Source: Gammaproteobacteria bacterium (GTDB taxonomy: Bacteria; Pseudomonadota; Gammaproteobacteria; Eutrophobiales; Eutrophobiaceae). Taken from it: a stretch of 64,000 bases of DNA. The notes beneath the pieces are model-generated. The model had not been told where the DNA came from, did no database searches, and worked only from the letters and a program-made list of their open reading frames with translations. Made by a program: the position numbers and the translations under genes. Shown one piece after another: positions 10,017 to 21,223 of the stretch (within the stretch, counting starts at the first letter, position 1; the number at the start of each line of letters is the position of its first letter). The stretch is from positions 124,001-188,000 of the forward strand of contig JAPOQU010000124.1 in NCBI GenBank assembly GCA_026710545.1. Reading direction: 5' to 3'.

Positions 10017-10573
10017 CGACAATTCTCCCCGGTTTTATCTTCCCCGGCCCTGCTCCCGGCAGCCTGCTGCCCGTTTTCCGGGTCCGGCCCACCGTCCCCG
10101 GCCGGTTGACCGTTGCATTCGCTGATGATTTCGGTACTTGCCGAACTCACCTGGCGCACCGGCGCGTAGACGTTTCCGGTGCCGCCGCCGGGCGCTGATT
10201 GAACCAGCGTGCCAGGCGCCTCGTGGGGTCCGCCCGGTTGCTGTTGCTGTATGCCTAAAATCGCCAGGGCAGCTACGGAAGCGGCAATGGCAAAGCCGGC
10301 GACGGGCTTGAGGTATGTATGCGTGGAACGGCCGGGCGCGACAATGGCGGGCTCATTCCGGAGTGAGTCTGATACGCTCTTTGCCAGGTTTGTATCGACA
10401 ACCTCGGGCAAACCCTGTTTGAGACCGTCCGAGATCAGGTGGTACCGGGACCAGGTGTCCAGTAATTCCGGGTCCTTCAGCAGATCGTCGACCAGGTCTT
10501 CATGCCGGCCGTCAATTTCATCATCCATGAATGCCGACAACCGTTCTTTCTTTGTTTCGTTCATGTCAGTCAT
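10013..10573 (-). CDS. rseA: Anti-sigma-E factor RseA/MucA
   Basis: Inner-membrane protein that holds sigma-E inactive until cleaved by stress proteases. The 186-residue protein has an N-terminal cytoplasmic sigma-binding domain with the typical KERLSAFMDDEID opening and the YHLISDGLKQGLP block. A single membrane segment (VAGFAIAASVAALAILGI) lies near residues 90-107, and a Gly/Pro/Gln-rich periplasmic tail follows. The ATG overlaps the rpoE stop by eight bases. The rseB/mucB gene, whose product normally protects RseA, does not follow; mucD comes directly. Confidence 0.9.
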   Translation of the reverse strand: MTDMNETKKERLSAFMDDEIDGRHEDLVDDLLKDPELLDTWSRYHLISDGLKQGLPEVVDTNLAKSVSDSLRNEPAIVAPGRSTHTYLKPVAGFAIAASVAALAILGIQQQQPGGPHEAPGTLVQSAPGGGTGNVYAPVRQVSSASTEIISECNGQPAGDGGPDPENGQQAAGSRAGEDKTGENCR

Positions 10574-11162
10574 CTACAACTAATGGTTTTATTCGTTTAT
10601 CGACCGCCTCTCGTGCGCGAAATATACGTGAACGCACCGTTCCTACGGGACACTCCATGACTGTTGCTATATCTTCGTAGCTTAATCCGTCAAGTTCGCG
10701 CAGGGTAATTGCCGAGCGCAAATCCACCGGCAGAGCTTCGATAGCTGCTATTATAGTCTCCTGCAACTCGCGCGTGAGCAGCATGTGTTCCGGCGTGGCA
10801 TGTTCCTTTAGAGTGTCACTTTGTTCAATTTGTTCCATTTCATCAAAATCTGCGGCCGTATCGAGTGGCTGGCGCATCCCGGAAGCCAGAAAATTTTTTG
10901 CCGTATTAACCGCAATTCGATAAAGCCAGGTATAAAATGCACTGTCACCACGAAACCTGGGCAGGGCCCGGTAAGCCTTGATGAAAGCCTCCTGGGCCAC
11001 GTCGCTGGCGTCATGAGGGTTGCTGACAAAACGGGAGATCAGGTTCAGAATTCTGCCCTGGTACTTTATTACCAGTGCGTCGAACGCTTTCTTGTCTCCG
11101 CGTTTAACCCTTTCCACCAATACCTGGTCGGATGTGTCGGGTTCAATGGTGACGGTTGCCAT
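10566..11162 (-). CDS. rpoE: RNA polymerase sigma-E factor (RpoE/AlgU)
   Basis: Extracytoplasmic-function sigma factor for the envelope stress response. The protein is 198 residues. Region 2 contains LISRFVSNPHDASDVAQEAFIKAYR and FRGDSAFYTWLYRIAVN; region 4 contains ALPVDLRSAITLRELDGLSYEDIA with the helix-turn-helix, then CPVGTVRSRIFRARE. It heads an operon with rseA and mucD and is divergent from nadB across 84 bases, the arrangement seen in Pseudomonas and E. coli. Confidence 0.96.
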   Translation of the reverse strand: MATVTIEPDTSDQVLVERVKRGDKKAFDALVIKYQGRILNLISRFVSNPHDASDVAQEAFIKAYRALPRFRGDSAFYTWLYRIAVNTAKNFLASGMRQPLDTAADFDEMEQIEQSDTLKEHATPEHMLLTRELQETIIAAIEALPVDLRSAITLRELDGLSYEDIATVMECPVGTVRSRIFRAREAVDKRIKPLVVDD

Positions 11163-11246
11163 GAGATATGAAATGATCCCGGAAACGGTATTATCTATAT
11201 AAGAAAATGGGCAATTATATTACCTTGTCTCTTACATTTCACCTAC

Positions 11247-12830
11247 ATGACAATTGATCAGCACCAATCAGACGTACTGATAATCGGCAGCGGCGCTTCC
11301 GGGCTGAGCCTGGCCCTGCAGTTGGCCGGGCACGCTCATGTCGCCGTTATCTCCAAGGCGGATGTGAAGGAGGGAGCGACGTTTTACGCCCAGGGAGGTG
11401 TGTCGGCTGTCCTGGACGCGGAAGATTCGGTCGAATCGCATATCAACGACACCATCGACACGGGATGCGGTTTATGCAAATCCGACGTGGTCGAATTCGT
11501 TGTGGAAAATGGCAGGAAAAGCATCGGCTGGTTAATCGATCTTGGAGTCAATTTTACCCGCCTGCCGGAATCGGACGGTCAGGAGTTCCACCTTCACCAG
11601 GAGGGAGGGCACAGTCACCGGCGGGTCCTGCATGCGGCCGATTCGACGGGCAAGGCGATTGAAAGCACCCTTGAGAATCGCACCCGCGCCCACAGCAACA
11701 TCGAACTGTTTGAATTTCACACCAGTCTTGACCTCATCAGCAGGGACGGCCGCTGCGTCGGCGCCTATGTTTATGACCAGGTTAACGACCGGGTCAGGGT
11801 ATTCCGTTCCAGGTGCACGGTACTGGCCACAGGTGGAGCGGGCAAGGTTTACCTGTATACAAGCAACCCGGATATATGCACCGGAGACGGCATAGCCATG
11901 GCATGGCGCGCCGGTTGCAGGGTGGCCAACATGGAGTTTGTGCAGTTTCACCCCACCTGCCTGTATCACCAGGAGGCGAAATCTTTTCTGATTTCAGAGG
12001 CCCTGCGCGGCGAAGGCGCGCAGTTGCTGCTGCCCGACGGCTCGCGGTTCATGGAAAAATTTGATGCGCGTGGAGAGTTGGCGCCCAGGGACGTGGTTGC
12101 ACGCGCCATTGACCACGAGATGAAGCGCCTGGGCAGCGATTATGTATACCTGGATATCAGCCACAGGGGCGAGGATTTTGTCATAGACCACTTCCCTGCC
12201 ATTTATGCCCGCTGCATCCAGTACGGTTTTGACCTGACCAGGGAGGCCATCCCCGTGGTGCCTGCAGCGCATTATACCTGCGGCGGCGTAGTCATCGACA
12301 AAAACGGTCGGACCGACGTTGAGGCGCTTTACGCGATCGGCGAAGTATCGTACTCGGGCCTGCACGGCGCAAACCGCATGGCGAGCAATTCCCTGCTTGA
12401 ATGTGTGGTATTTGCCCATGCCGCCTATAAGGACATCCGGCGCAATCTCGACCATGCCGCCCCTCTCCCCTCCCTGCCGGAATGGGATGAGAGTCAGGTT
12501 GCCGATTCGGACGAGGAAGTCGTGGTCTCCCATAACTGGGATGAAATCCGCCGCTTCATGTGGGACTACGTAGGTATTGTGCGCACCGATAAGCGCCTGC
12601 AACGGGCCAAGCACAGGATCAGGCTTCTGCAGGATGAGATCTATGAATATTACGGCAATTTCCGTATCAACAATGACCTGATAGAGTTGCGAAATTTATC
12701 ACTGGTTGCGGACCTGATCATCGAGTCGGCGTTACGGCGCAAGGAGAGCCGGGGTTTGCACTATACACTTGACTACCCGGCGCCGGATCCGGGCGTGCCG
12801 GCCAGAGATACGGTTCTGCAGCCGGAATAA
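11247..12830 (+). CDS. nadB: L-aspartate oxidase NadB
   Basis: FAD enzyme that oxidises aspartate to iminoaspartate, the first step of de novo NAD synthesis, with oxygen or fumarate as acceptor. The protein is 527 residues. The N-terminal dinucleotide-binding motif is [16 protein letters not shown], followed by GGVSAVLD and the fumarate reductase/succinate dehydrogenase-like active-site region ([16 protein letters not shown]). HPTCLYH and AAHYTCGGV match NadB more than SdhA/FrdA, as does its placement beside rpoE. Six bases separate it from the convergent ligA. Confidence 0.95.
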   Translation: MTIDQHQSDVLIIGSGASGLSLALQLAGHAHVAVISKADVKEGATFYAQGGVSAVLDAEDSVESHINDTIDTGCGLCKSDVVEFVVENGRKSIGWLIDLGVNFTRLPESDGQEFHLHQEGGHSHRRVLHAADSTGKAIESTLENRTRAHSNIELFEFHTSLDLISRDGRCVGAYVYDQVNDRVRVFRSRCTVLATGGAGKVYLYTSNPDICTGDGIAMAWRAGCRVANMEFVQFHPTCLYHQEAKSFLISEALRGEGAQLLLPDGSRFMEKFDARGELAPRDVVARAIDHEMKRLGSDYVYLDISHRGEDFVIDHFPAIYARCIQYGFDLTREAIPVVPAAHYTCGGVVIDKNGRTDVEALYAIGEVSYSGLHGANRMASNSLLECVVFAHAAYKDIRRNLDHAAPLPSLPEWDESQVADSDEEVVVSHNWDEIRRFMWDYVGIVRTDKRLQRAKHRIRLLQDEIYEYYGNFRINNDLIELRNLSLVADLIIESALRRKESRGLHYTLDYPAPDPGVPARDTVLQPE

Positions 12831-12836
12831 AAATAT

Positions 12837-14882
<2,046 letters not shown>

Positions 14883-17800
14883 TTATGCTGAAGCAGCCAT
14901 CTCCACGGCTTCATCAATGTCAACCGACACCAGTCTGGAAACGCCTGCCTCGTGCATGGTCACGCCGAGTAATTGCCGGGTGATTTCCATGGTGATTTTA
15001 TTGTGGGTAATGATAATGAATTGCACATCTTTCGACATTGCCTTAACCATATCGCTGAACCTCCTGACGTTATTGTCGTCAAGGGGCGCATCCACTTCGT
15101 CGAGGATACAGAATGGCGCCGGGTTCAGTTTGAATATGGAAAACACCAGGGCTACGGCAGTCAAGGCTTTTTCACCACCGGATAACAGGTGGATATTGCT
15201 GTTCTTCTTTCCGGGTGGGCGCGCCATGACAGTGACGCCGGTTTCCAGCAGGTCCTGGGCGGTCATTTCCAGGTAGGCGTGGCCGCCACCGAACAGCAAC
15301 GGGAAATTTTCCTTCAGGTTGGCGTTCAGCCGGTCGAAGGTTTCCTTGAAACGTGAACGGGTTTCCTTATCGATCCTGTGAATGGCTGCTTGCAAGGTCT
15401 CCAGTGCGGCAGTCAGGTCACTGTACTGGCTGTCCAGGTAATTTTTCCGTTCGCTGAGTTGCTCGAATTCGTCAATGGCAGCCAGGTTAATCGCTCCCAG
15501 ACGCTGGATCCTGCTCTCGGCGCTGTTGATCTTTTCCTGCCACAACTGCTTGCCGGCACTCTCATCCAGTCCCGACAGGAGGGCTTCAGGGGTGTGTTCC
15601 ATCGCCTCCAGCCGCTCTTCCACAGTCTGCACTCTTACCTTGATCTCCTGTTGTTCTATCCTGGCCTGCTCCAACTCGCCGCGCAGGTCCTGAAGTTCCT
15701 GTTCGCGTTCACTGCGAACCTGTTCCTTTTCCCTGGACAGTTTCTCCTGTTGCTGCACGGCCTCCCTGGCAGCCGTCAGGCTGGTCTCAAGGTTCACTTT
15801 CCCGGACAGTTTGATACTCAGGGAATCGCGTAACCCCTGCAACGGCCCGTACTGCGCCTGCAATTCGGTCTCAAGTTCAACGATGCGTGCTTCGGTAGTT
15901 GAAAGTTGTATCTCACAGCGCTGTATAGACTGCTCAACCGAATTTTTTCGTGATCTGGCAGCTTCCAGTTGTAACGCGATGGCGTGTCTTTCATCATTGG
16001 CAGTTTGCCAGCGGGACCGGGCATCACCCAGTACCCGGTTATGTTCCGCCCTTACTCCTGCCAGGTGATCGTGCTGTTCCTGTAACTGCCGCCTGGCTTC
16101 CGTGTCCTGGTTCAGCAGGTTTTCCAGGTTTGCCATCTCTGCCTGATCGGCTGTCTTCTGGCGCTGTATGTCCGACAATTCCTGCGCAATCCGGGCAGTC
16201 CTGCCGTGCGCCTGCTCGAAACGGGTCTTGAATTCCGTGTACCGGGCCCTGGTCGAGGCGGCAGTCTCCTGTTGTTCATTCATTTGCGCCAGCAACTGTT
16301 CCGATTGGCGTTCCACCTCATCCATCAGCTTGTTTTTCCCTGCAGCCGCCTGTTCCAGTGAGCTGATCTCCTGTTCCAGTTCCATGCGGACGCTTTTCAG
16401 TTGTGACAGTTGCTGTTCTCTTGTCAGCATGCCGGGGGTGTTGTCTGCGGGGCGATGGATCCTCACCCAGTAACTGTTTATCCAGACCCCGTCTTTCGTG
16501 ATGACCGACTCGGTTTCATCCAGTTCCCGGCAGATTTCCCTGGCCTGGTCCAGGTCTTCAGCCAGGTAAATCCTGTTCAGGATGGCATCCAGGGGCGTTC
16601 CTGCGCTTACCTTGTCGATGAGTCTGGGCTGGGATTTGGGCAGGTACCGGATATGCGCTGCGCTATTGAGCATCAATCCGGCCTTGCCGGTTTGCAAATC
16701 CGCTAATGCGCCCGTTACATCGTGCAGATCGGCGAGGCTGATATCCTGCAAACGCTGCCCGGCTACGGTTTCAAACGCGGTCTCCCAGCCTTTTTCCACC
16801 TTGATGGTGTCAATCAGCCGCGGGGCATCTGCCAGGCCCAGACCGGATAACCATTGTTCCAGGGCTTCCTTGTTGTCAAGGGTGTCTTCATGCTGCAATG
16901 CCTCCAGGGAGGCAATTCCGGATTCATTTTTCTGCAGGTGTGCGCGCAATTCCAGGATTCGAGTTGTGATATCCGCCAGTTCGCTACGATTACGCGCCAG
17001 GTTGGCCGAGGTCTCGCCCAGTTCATTTTTCTGCTGCTCCAGCAGACTTTCACTACCTGAACTGGCTGCTGATAATTTTTCCATATCCTGTTCTAGCCCT
17101 TCCGGAGCGAGCCTGCGGGCCTCGTTCTCAAGGTTACTGCGGCGCTGGTCCAGGCCGGGCAGTCCCGAGAGGAGCAACTCCTTATGCGTCGTATTCACTT
17201 CCATTTGCTTGTCGATTCTCGATATCTCCAGGTTAAGAGCATCCCATTGACCCTGCAGTTGCTGCCATGTCTCCTCGGCCTCGCGCAGTTCGTTGCGGGC
17301 TTCGTCACAGCCGGTTTCGGCCCTCTCAAGGTCCGGCGCCAGCAAGCGCATTTTTTCCGTGGCCACCCCCAGTTCCTTGCTGTCGTCATCCAGTTGCTGC
17401 TGCAGTTCCTGTTCGGCCTGTTGCGCTTTTTCAGTTTCGGCTTTCAGTGTTTCAATGCGTTCCCGGGTATGGCTAATCTGTTGTTCGGCATGTGATATGT
17501 CGCTGCCGATCTGGTAGAAATCGGCCTGAACGCTGTTGAACGCCTCGTTTGCCGCGCGGTAATTTTCCCGTTGTATCTCTATGTCCGCTTCCACCTCGCG
17601 CAGTCCGGCCAGTCCGCCGTCCACGCGTGTTTCGCGGGACCGGACAACCTTGATTTTTTCCTGAGCGTTATCCGACAGTTCTTTCCACTCCAGGGCCAGG
17701 AACTCCGCTTTTAAGCGGCGTTCTTCCTGCTTGAGTTCCTTGAAGCGTTCTGCCGCCTTAGCCTGCCGTTGCAGGTGTTCTGCCTGTTTTTCCAGTTCTT

Positions 17801-18395
17801 CAAGAATATCCGTCAGCCTGCTGATGTTCTCCTGTGTACGCCTGATCCGGTTTTCCGTTTCCCTGCGCCGTTCCCTGAACTTGGATATTCCCGCAGCTTC
17901 CTCGAGAAAAACGCGCAATTCCTCCGGCCGGGCCTCAATCAACCTGGAGATCACGCCCTGTTCGATGATGGAATAGCTGCGCGGACCGATTCCCGTCCCG
18001 AGAAAAATGTTCTGTATATCCTTACGGCGGCACCGGGTATTGTTCAGGTAATAGGTGGAAATCGTATCCCTGTTTAACACCCGCTTGATGGAAACCTCGG
18101 CAAATCCGGCATAAGCGCCGCCAAGCTTACCGTCCGAATTGTCAAATATCAGTTCTACCGAAGCCTGTCCGACCGGTTGCCTGGCACTGGAACCGTTAAA
18201 AATGACATCGGTCAGCGACTCTCCGCGCAGGTGTTTGGCGGAACTTTCGCCCATGACCCAGGTAACCGCATCGATGATATTGGATTTTCCGCAGCCATTG
18301 GGACCTACGATCCCGACCAGGTTGTCTGAGACCAGCAAGGTGGTAGGATCGACAAAGGATTTGAAACCGGAGAGTTTGATTTTGCGCAGGCGCAT
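14883..18395 (-). CDS. smc: Chromosome segregation ATPase SMC
   Basis: Condensin ATPase that organises and helps segregate the chromosome. The protein is 1170 residues. The N-terminal head has the Walker A motif GPNGCGKSNIID at about residues 32-43. Two long coiled-coil stretches rich in Glu, Gln and Leu flank a central hinge (about residues 510-660; GLADAPRLIDTIKVEKGWE). The C-terminal head carries the signature LLSGGEKALTAVALV and the Walker B motif CILDEVDAPLDD. This is SMC rather than MukB. The partners scpA and scpB are not in the window. Confidence 0.96.
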   Translation of the reverse strand: MRLRKIKLSGFKSFVDPTTLLVSDNLVGIVGPNGCGKSNIIDAVTWVMGESSAKHLRGESLTDVIFNGSSARQPVGQASVELIFDNSDGKLGGAYAGFAEVSIKRVLNRDTISTYYLNNTRCRRKDIQNIFLGTGIGPRSYSIIEQGVISRLIEARPEELRVFLEEAAGISKFRERRRETENRIRRTQENISRLTDILEELEKQAEHLQRQAKAAERFKELKQEERRLKAEFLALEWKELSDNAQEKIKVVRSRETRVDGGLAGLREVEADIEIQRENYRAANEAFNSVQADFYQIGSDISHAEQQISHTRERIETLKAETEKAQQAEQELQQQLDDDSKELGVATEKMRLLAPDLERAETGCDEARNELREAEETWQQLQGQWDALNLEISRIDKQMEVNTTHKELLLSGLPGLDQRRSNLENEARRLAPEGLEQDMEKLSAASSGSESLLEQQKNELGETSANLARNRSELADITTRILELRAHLQKNESGIASLEALQHEDTLDNKEALEQWLSGLGLADAPRLIDTIKVEKGWETAFETVAGQRLQDISLADLHDVTGALADLQTGKAGLMLNSAAHIRYLPKSQPRLIDKVSAGTPLDAILNRIYLAEDLDQAREICRELDETESVITKDGVWINSYWVRIHRPADNTPGMLTREQQLSQLKSVRMELEQEISSLEQAAAGKNKLMDEVERQSEQLLAQMNEQQETAASTRARYTEFKTRFEQAHGRTARIAQELSDIQRQKTADQAEMANLENLLNQDTEARRQLQEQHDHLAGVRAEHNRVLGDARSRWQTANDERHAIALQLEAARSRKNSVEQSIQRCEIQLSTTEARIVELETELQAQYGPLQGLRDSLSIKLSGKVNLETSLTAAREAVQQQEKLSREKEQVRSEREQELQDLRGELEQARIEQQEIKVRVQTVEERLEAMEHTPEALLSGLDESAGKQLWQEKINSAESRIQRLGAINLAAIDEFEQLSERKNYLDSQYSDLTAALETLQAAIHRIDKETRSRFKETFDRLNANLKENFPLLFGGGHAYLEMTAQDLLETGVTVMARPPGKKNSNIHLLSGGEKALTAVALVFSIFKLNPAPFCILDEVDAPLDDNNVRRFSDMVKAMSKDVQFIIITHNKITMEITRQLLGVTMHEAGVSRLVSVDIDEAVEMAASA

Positions 18396-18601
18396 GAGTT
18401 ATAACCATACCGTCTAGCGCTATAATATACAAGTGAAACACAGGAAAAAAATGGCGATCAATATCTTTATATATTAGTTTAATAAAGCTATTTTACTATT
18501 TGATTTATAATAATATATAAACGATATATAAAGTAATGTATTAGACACGGAGCGATTAAATGATATATTGCGATTTCCGAATCGCATGATAAAGGAGAAG
18601 T
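18396..18601. promoter_or_regulatory. AT-rich spacer between smc and queF with a small hairpin
   Basis: About 200 bases between divergent smc and queF. The part from roughly 18440 to 18570 is strikingly AT-rich compared with both neighbours (long runs of TATA/ATAA), so promoter hexamers match almost anywhere and none can be chosen. At 18570-18585 a six-base-pair stem GCGATT/AATCGC with a TCCG loop sits just before the queF ribosome-binding site (AGGAG, 18593-18597). A preQ1 riboswitch was considered and not found. Confidence 0.45.
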
Positions 18602-18991
18602 ATGACGACAAAACCATCCAGAGAACTGGATACTTTCGCAAATCCGGAACCTGACCGTGATTACACTATCAGCATGAAACTGCCGGAGTTCACCTGTTTG
18701 TGCCCGATGACAGGCCAGCCGGACTTTGCCACCTTGCACCTGCACTACGTTCCGGACCAGTTGTGCGTGGAATTGAAGTCGCTCAAACTCTATATCTGGT
18801 CATTTCGCGATGAAGGCGCCTTCCATGAGGCGGTAACCAACCGCATCCTGTCGGACCTGGTAGGGGCCATTTCTCCCAGGTATATGAAATTAACCGCGGA
18901 TTTCAGCGTGCGCGGCGGTATCTATACGTCAGTGACGGCTGAGCATAGAAAAGATGGTTGGCGCAGTCCGGATGCGGTAACACTGCCCTGA
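18602..18991 (+). CDS. queF: NADPH-dependent 7-cyano-7-deazaguanine reductase QueF, short type
   Basis: Reduces the nitrile preQ0 to the amine preQ1 in queuosine tRNA-modification synthesis. At 129 residues it is the short unimodular form of the Bacillus type, not the long bimodular form of E. coli. [13 protein letters not shown] contains the catalytic Cys (residue 34, in LCP) and the catalytic Asp (41). [13 protein letters not shown] is the QueF motif for NADPH/substrate binding, and FHE carries the substrate-binding Glu. The ATG is supported by AGGAG five bases upstream. It stands alone between smc and dksA. Confidence 0.93.
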   Translation: MTTKPSRELDTFANPEPDRDYTISMKLPEFTCLCPMTGQPDFATLHLHYVPDQLCVELKSLKLYIWSFRDEGAFHEAVTNRILSDLVGAISPRYMKLTADFSVRGGIYTSVTAEHRKDGWRSPDAVTLP

Positions 18992-19014
18992 CCCCGTTGA
19001 TTTACCGGAAATAC

Positions 19015-19042
19015 GTGACAATTGGACTTAAAACAGTATTAT
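19015..19042 (+). promoter_or_regulatory. Candidate sigma-70 promoter of dksA
   Basis: GTGACA (19015-19020) and TATTAT (19037-19042) are separated by 16 bases, leaving an mRNA leader of about 110 bases before the dksA ATG at 19158. The match is by eye. Confidence 0.35.
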
Positions 19043-19157
19043 GCTCGCTTGCCTGGCCATTGACACGAAGTGATAATATGGTTTCAAATAGGCAGATGGG
19101 CTCTTTGAATGATTGCCTGGGTGATGCGTAACAGAGTGCTGTTCGGTACAGAATGAT

Positions 19158-19592
19158 ATGAAAAAGGTCGTTACCGGGGAACAACCCCCTGAAAGTACCC
19201 CTATCAGCGTTGAAGCTGCGGCGGGGGAATACATGAATCCTGCGCAGGCTGAGCATTTCCGCAACCTGCTGATTGACTGGAAGCAGGCCTTGATGGAGGA
19301 GGTCGAGCGAACCGTACACCATATGCAGGATGAAGCGTCCAATTTCCCCGATCCCAATGACCGGGCAACCCAGGAAGAAGAATTTGCCCTGGAGTTGAGG
19401 ACGCGGGATCGCGAGCGGAAACTCATCAAGAAGATCAATGAATCGCTGTTGATGCTGGATTCAGGCGATTACGGCTACTGTGAGATCTGTGGCGGTGAGA
19501 TTGGACTAAAACGGCTTGAAGCAAGACCTACGGCGACCTTGTGCATTGATTGCAAGACCCTGGATGAAATCAAGGAACGCCAACACGGGTGA
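19158..19592 (+). CDS. dksA: RNA polymerase-binding transcription factor DksA
   Basis: Binds the secondary channel of RNA polymerase and, with ppGpp, adjusts rRNA and amino-acid promoters. The protein is 144 residues. The coiled-coil tip has the D-x-x-D-x-A motif (DPNDRA, residues 65-70) needed for activity. A four-cysteine zinc finger (C108, C111, C129, C132) lies in the C-terminal third, and the globular part begins near [12 protein letters not shown]. The canonical zinc-containing form is therefore present. The first 25 residues are variable; a start at the Met of MNPAQAEH is possible. Confidence 0.95.
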   Translation: MKKVVTGEQPPESTPISVEAAAGEYMNPAQAEHFRNLLIDWKQALMEEVERTVHHMQDEASNFPDPNDRATQEEEFALELRTRDRERKLIKKINESLLMLDSGDYGYCEICGGEIGLKRLEARPTATLCIDCKTLDEIKERQHG

Positions 19593-19613
19593 ACCGCATC
19601 CGCTAAAACACGT

Positions 19614-21071
19614 TTAATCTGAACTGTCCCACTCAGGCGCAACCAGCCTGCGACGGCCGTCCCGGGACAATGCAACATCCTGTGTAGCCAACTGAAGCCG
19701 GTCCCATAACTGGCAGGTTACCTGTTTGTGCTTGGTATCCAACCCTTCGCAGTAGTTCGTATATTCGCACACTCTTACCTGGTCTCCCTTCCCCAGCCTG
19801 AGCTTCAGGAACCAGTCGGGGTCGGCAAGACTCTGGCGGGCGGCGCCTATAATGTCCGCCTTGCCCTCGCGTAACAGGGCTTCTGCCTGTTGAAACCCGT
19901 GTATGCCGCCGATAACCACCACCGGAGTGTTGTAGCCGGCGCCGTTAACAGCCGCTTTTATCTGCGCAACGGGTTCGATGTTCCGGCCGAACGGACCGAA
20001 ATCATCCGAGATATAACCGGGCATGCATTCATAACCGCTTCTTCCCGTATAGGGATAGGCAGCCCAACCGACCAATGGTTGCTTTGCATCATCGAATTTG
20101 CCGCCACGGGACAACGAGAGGAAATCCATACCGGCTCGCGCAAATTCAACTGCGAAATAGCGGGCGTCATCTACCGTATTGCCGCCTTCTATGCATTCAT
20201 CACTGAGAAAACGGCAACCGACGCAATAATCTTCCCCCACCACATTGCGGATATGCTGGAATATTTCCAGCGGCAGGCGCACCCTGTTCCGGCGCGGGCC
20301 GCCATAACCGTCCGTACGCCCGTTCGTGGCGGACAAGAACGAAGCCATCGTGTAGGCATGGGCATAATGTAGTTCAACGCCGTCTATCCCCGCCTCGCGG
20401 GCGCGCCGCGTGGCCTGGGCAAACAGGTCAGGCAGCACCCGGGGCAGGTTTTTCACGTGCGGCAGGTGCAGGTCCGTAACCCTTTCCCGGTAGCCCATAC
20501 GCAACGCCTCCAGTTCAGGTTCGGTCAAAATTGTATCGAGTTCCGCGTCAGGCAGACCGGCCAGGTGCTCCCTGATCTGCTGTTCCGTCCAGTCGTGGGC
20601 TTCAAGCCGTTCCCTGTGCTCGTCGGTAACGGCCAGAAACCGGGCAAAATATTTAGCCGGTTCGGGACGGCGGCGGATTGTGAGGAAATCAATTATCTGT
20701 ATCAGCAGACGCGTTTTCCCCCGGCTGGCGCTTCTTACCACATCAGCCAGTTCCTTCAACCCCGGGATAAACCTGTCATCACCGATACGCAGTAACGGCC
20801 CGCTGGGAATATCGCGGATGCCGGTAGCCTCGATGACGATGGCGCCAGGCTGCCCTTTGGCAAACCGCTCGTACCAGTCCAGCACGTCATCGGTAACGAA
20901 CCCGTCTTCATTGGAGCGCCAGGGCACCATGGCCGGCACCCAGGTACGCTGTTCCAGGGACAGGGGGCCGAGCTTGACCGGTGTAAACATCACTGCCGAA
21001 CGGGCCTCCTCCGCGCTCGGATTCAACCCGGGCTGCGGCTTGTACTTTATTCTCTCAGGAGGTTTCCACAT
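19614..21071 (-). CDS. NADH:flavin oxidoreductase of the Old Yellow Enzyme family
   Basis: FMN-dependent TIM-barrel oxidoreductase, 485 residues. Family features are VELHYAHAYTMASFLSATNGRTDGYGG (the HxxH-type substrate/flavin region and YGG), the VGCRF strand, VVIGG and the phosphate-binding GAARQSLADPDW. Three C-terminal cysteines (CEYTNYC then, 12 residues later, CQLW) recall the iron-sulfur region of 2,4-dienoyl-CoA reductase relatives, but the fourth cysteine and the following FAD/NAD domain are missing, so this is not a trimethylamine-dehydrogenase-length enzyme. It is the last gene of the amine-dehydrogenase operon, and a perfect inverted repeat lies just upstream of its start. The substrate is unknown. 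Confidence 0.85.
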   Translation of the reverse strand: MWKPPERIKYKPQPGLNPSAEEARSAVMFTPVKLGPLSLEQRTWVPAMVPWRSNEDGFVTDDVLDWYERFAKGQPGAIVIEATGIRDIPSGPLLRIGDDRFIPGLKELADVVRSASRGKTRLLIQIIDFLTIRRRPEPAKYFARFLAVTDEHRERLEAHDWTEQQIREHLAGLPDAELDTILTEPELEALRMGYRERVTDLHLPHVKNLPRVLPDLFAQATRRAREAGIDGVELHYAHAYTMASFLSATNGRTDGYGGPRRNRVRLPLEIFQHIRNVVGEDYCVGCRFLSDECIEGGNTVDDARYFAVEFARAGMDFLSLSRGGKFDDAKQPLVGWAAYPYTGRSGYECMPGYISDDFGPFGRNIEPVAQIKAAVNGAGYNTPVVVIGGIHGFQQAEALLREGKADIIGAARQSLADPDWFLKLRLGKGDQVRVCEYTNYCEGLDTKHKQVTCQLWDRLQLATQDVALSRDGRRRLVAPEWDSSD

Positions 21072-21078
21072 AAGATAG

Positions 21079-21223
21079 TTATCCGCAGATGACGCAGATT
21101 AACGCAGATAAAAATATATTTTGTTTTAATGGATGGTCAATAAGCACATGGAGCCTGAATTTTCATTATAGTGCTTCATGGATCAGAAAATAATCTGCGT
21201 TAATCTGCGTCATCTGCGGATAA
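21079..21223. repeat. Perfect 31-bp inverted repeat
   Basis: The left arm 21079-21109 and right arm 21193-21223 are exact reverse complements over 31 bases, with an 83-base loop. Each arm contains three GCAGAT (or ATCTGC) words about ten bases apart. The element lies in the operon between the Rieske alpha gene and the OYE gene. The right arm encodes the last seven residues (LSADDAD) and the stop codon of the Rieske gene; the left arm ends eight bases from the OYE start, so the mRNA hairpin could limit its translation. Confidence 0.9.

Noticed and set aside
18396-18601. PreQ1 riboswitch before queF
   Set aside because: No C-rich loop with an A-rich tail matching the known classes was seen; only a short GCGATT/AATCGC stem is present.
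19614-21071. Trimethylamine or dimethylamine dehydrogenase
   Set aside because: The protein is 485 residues and lacks the C-terminal FAD/NAD-type domains and the full four-cysteine iron-sulfur motif of that group.
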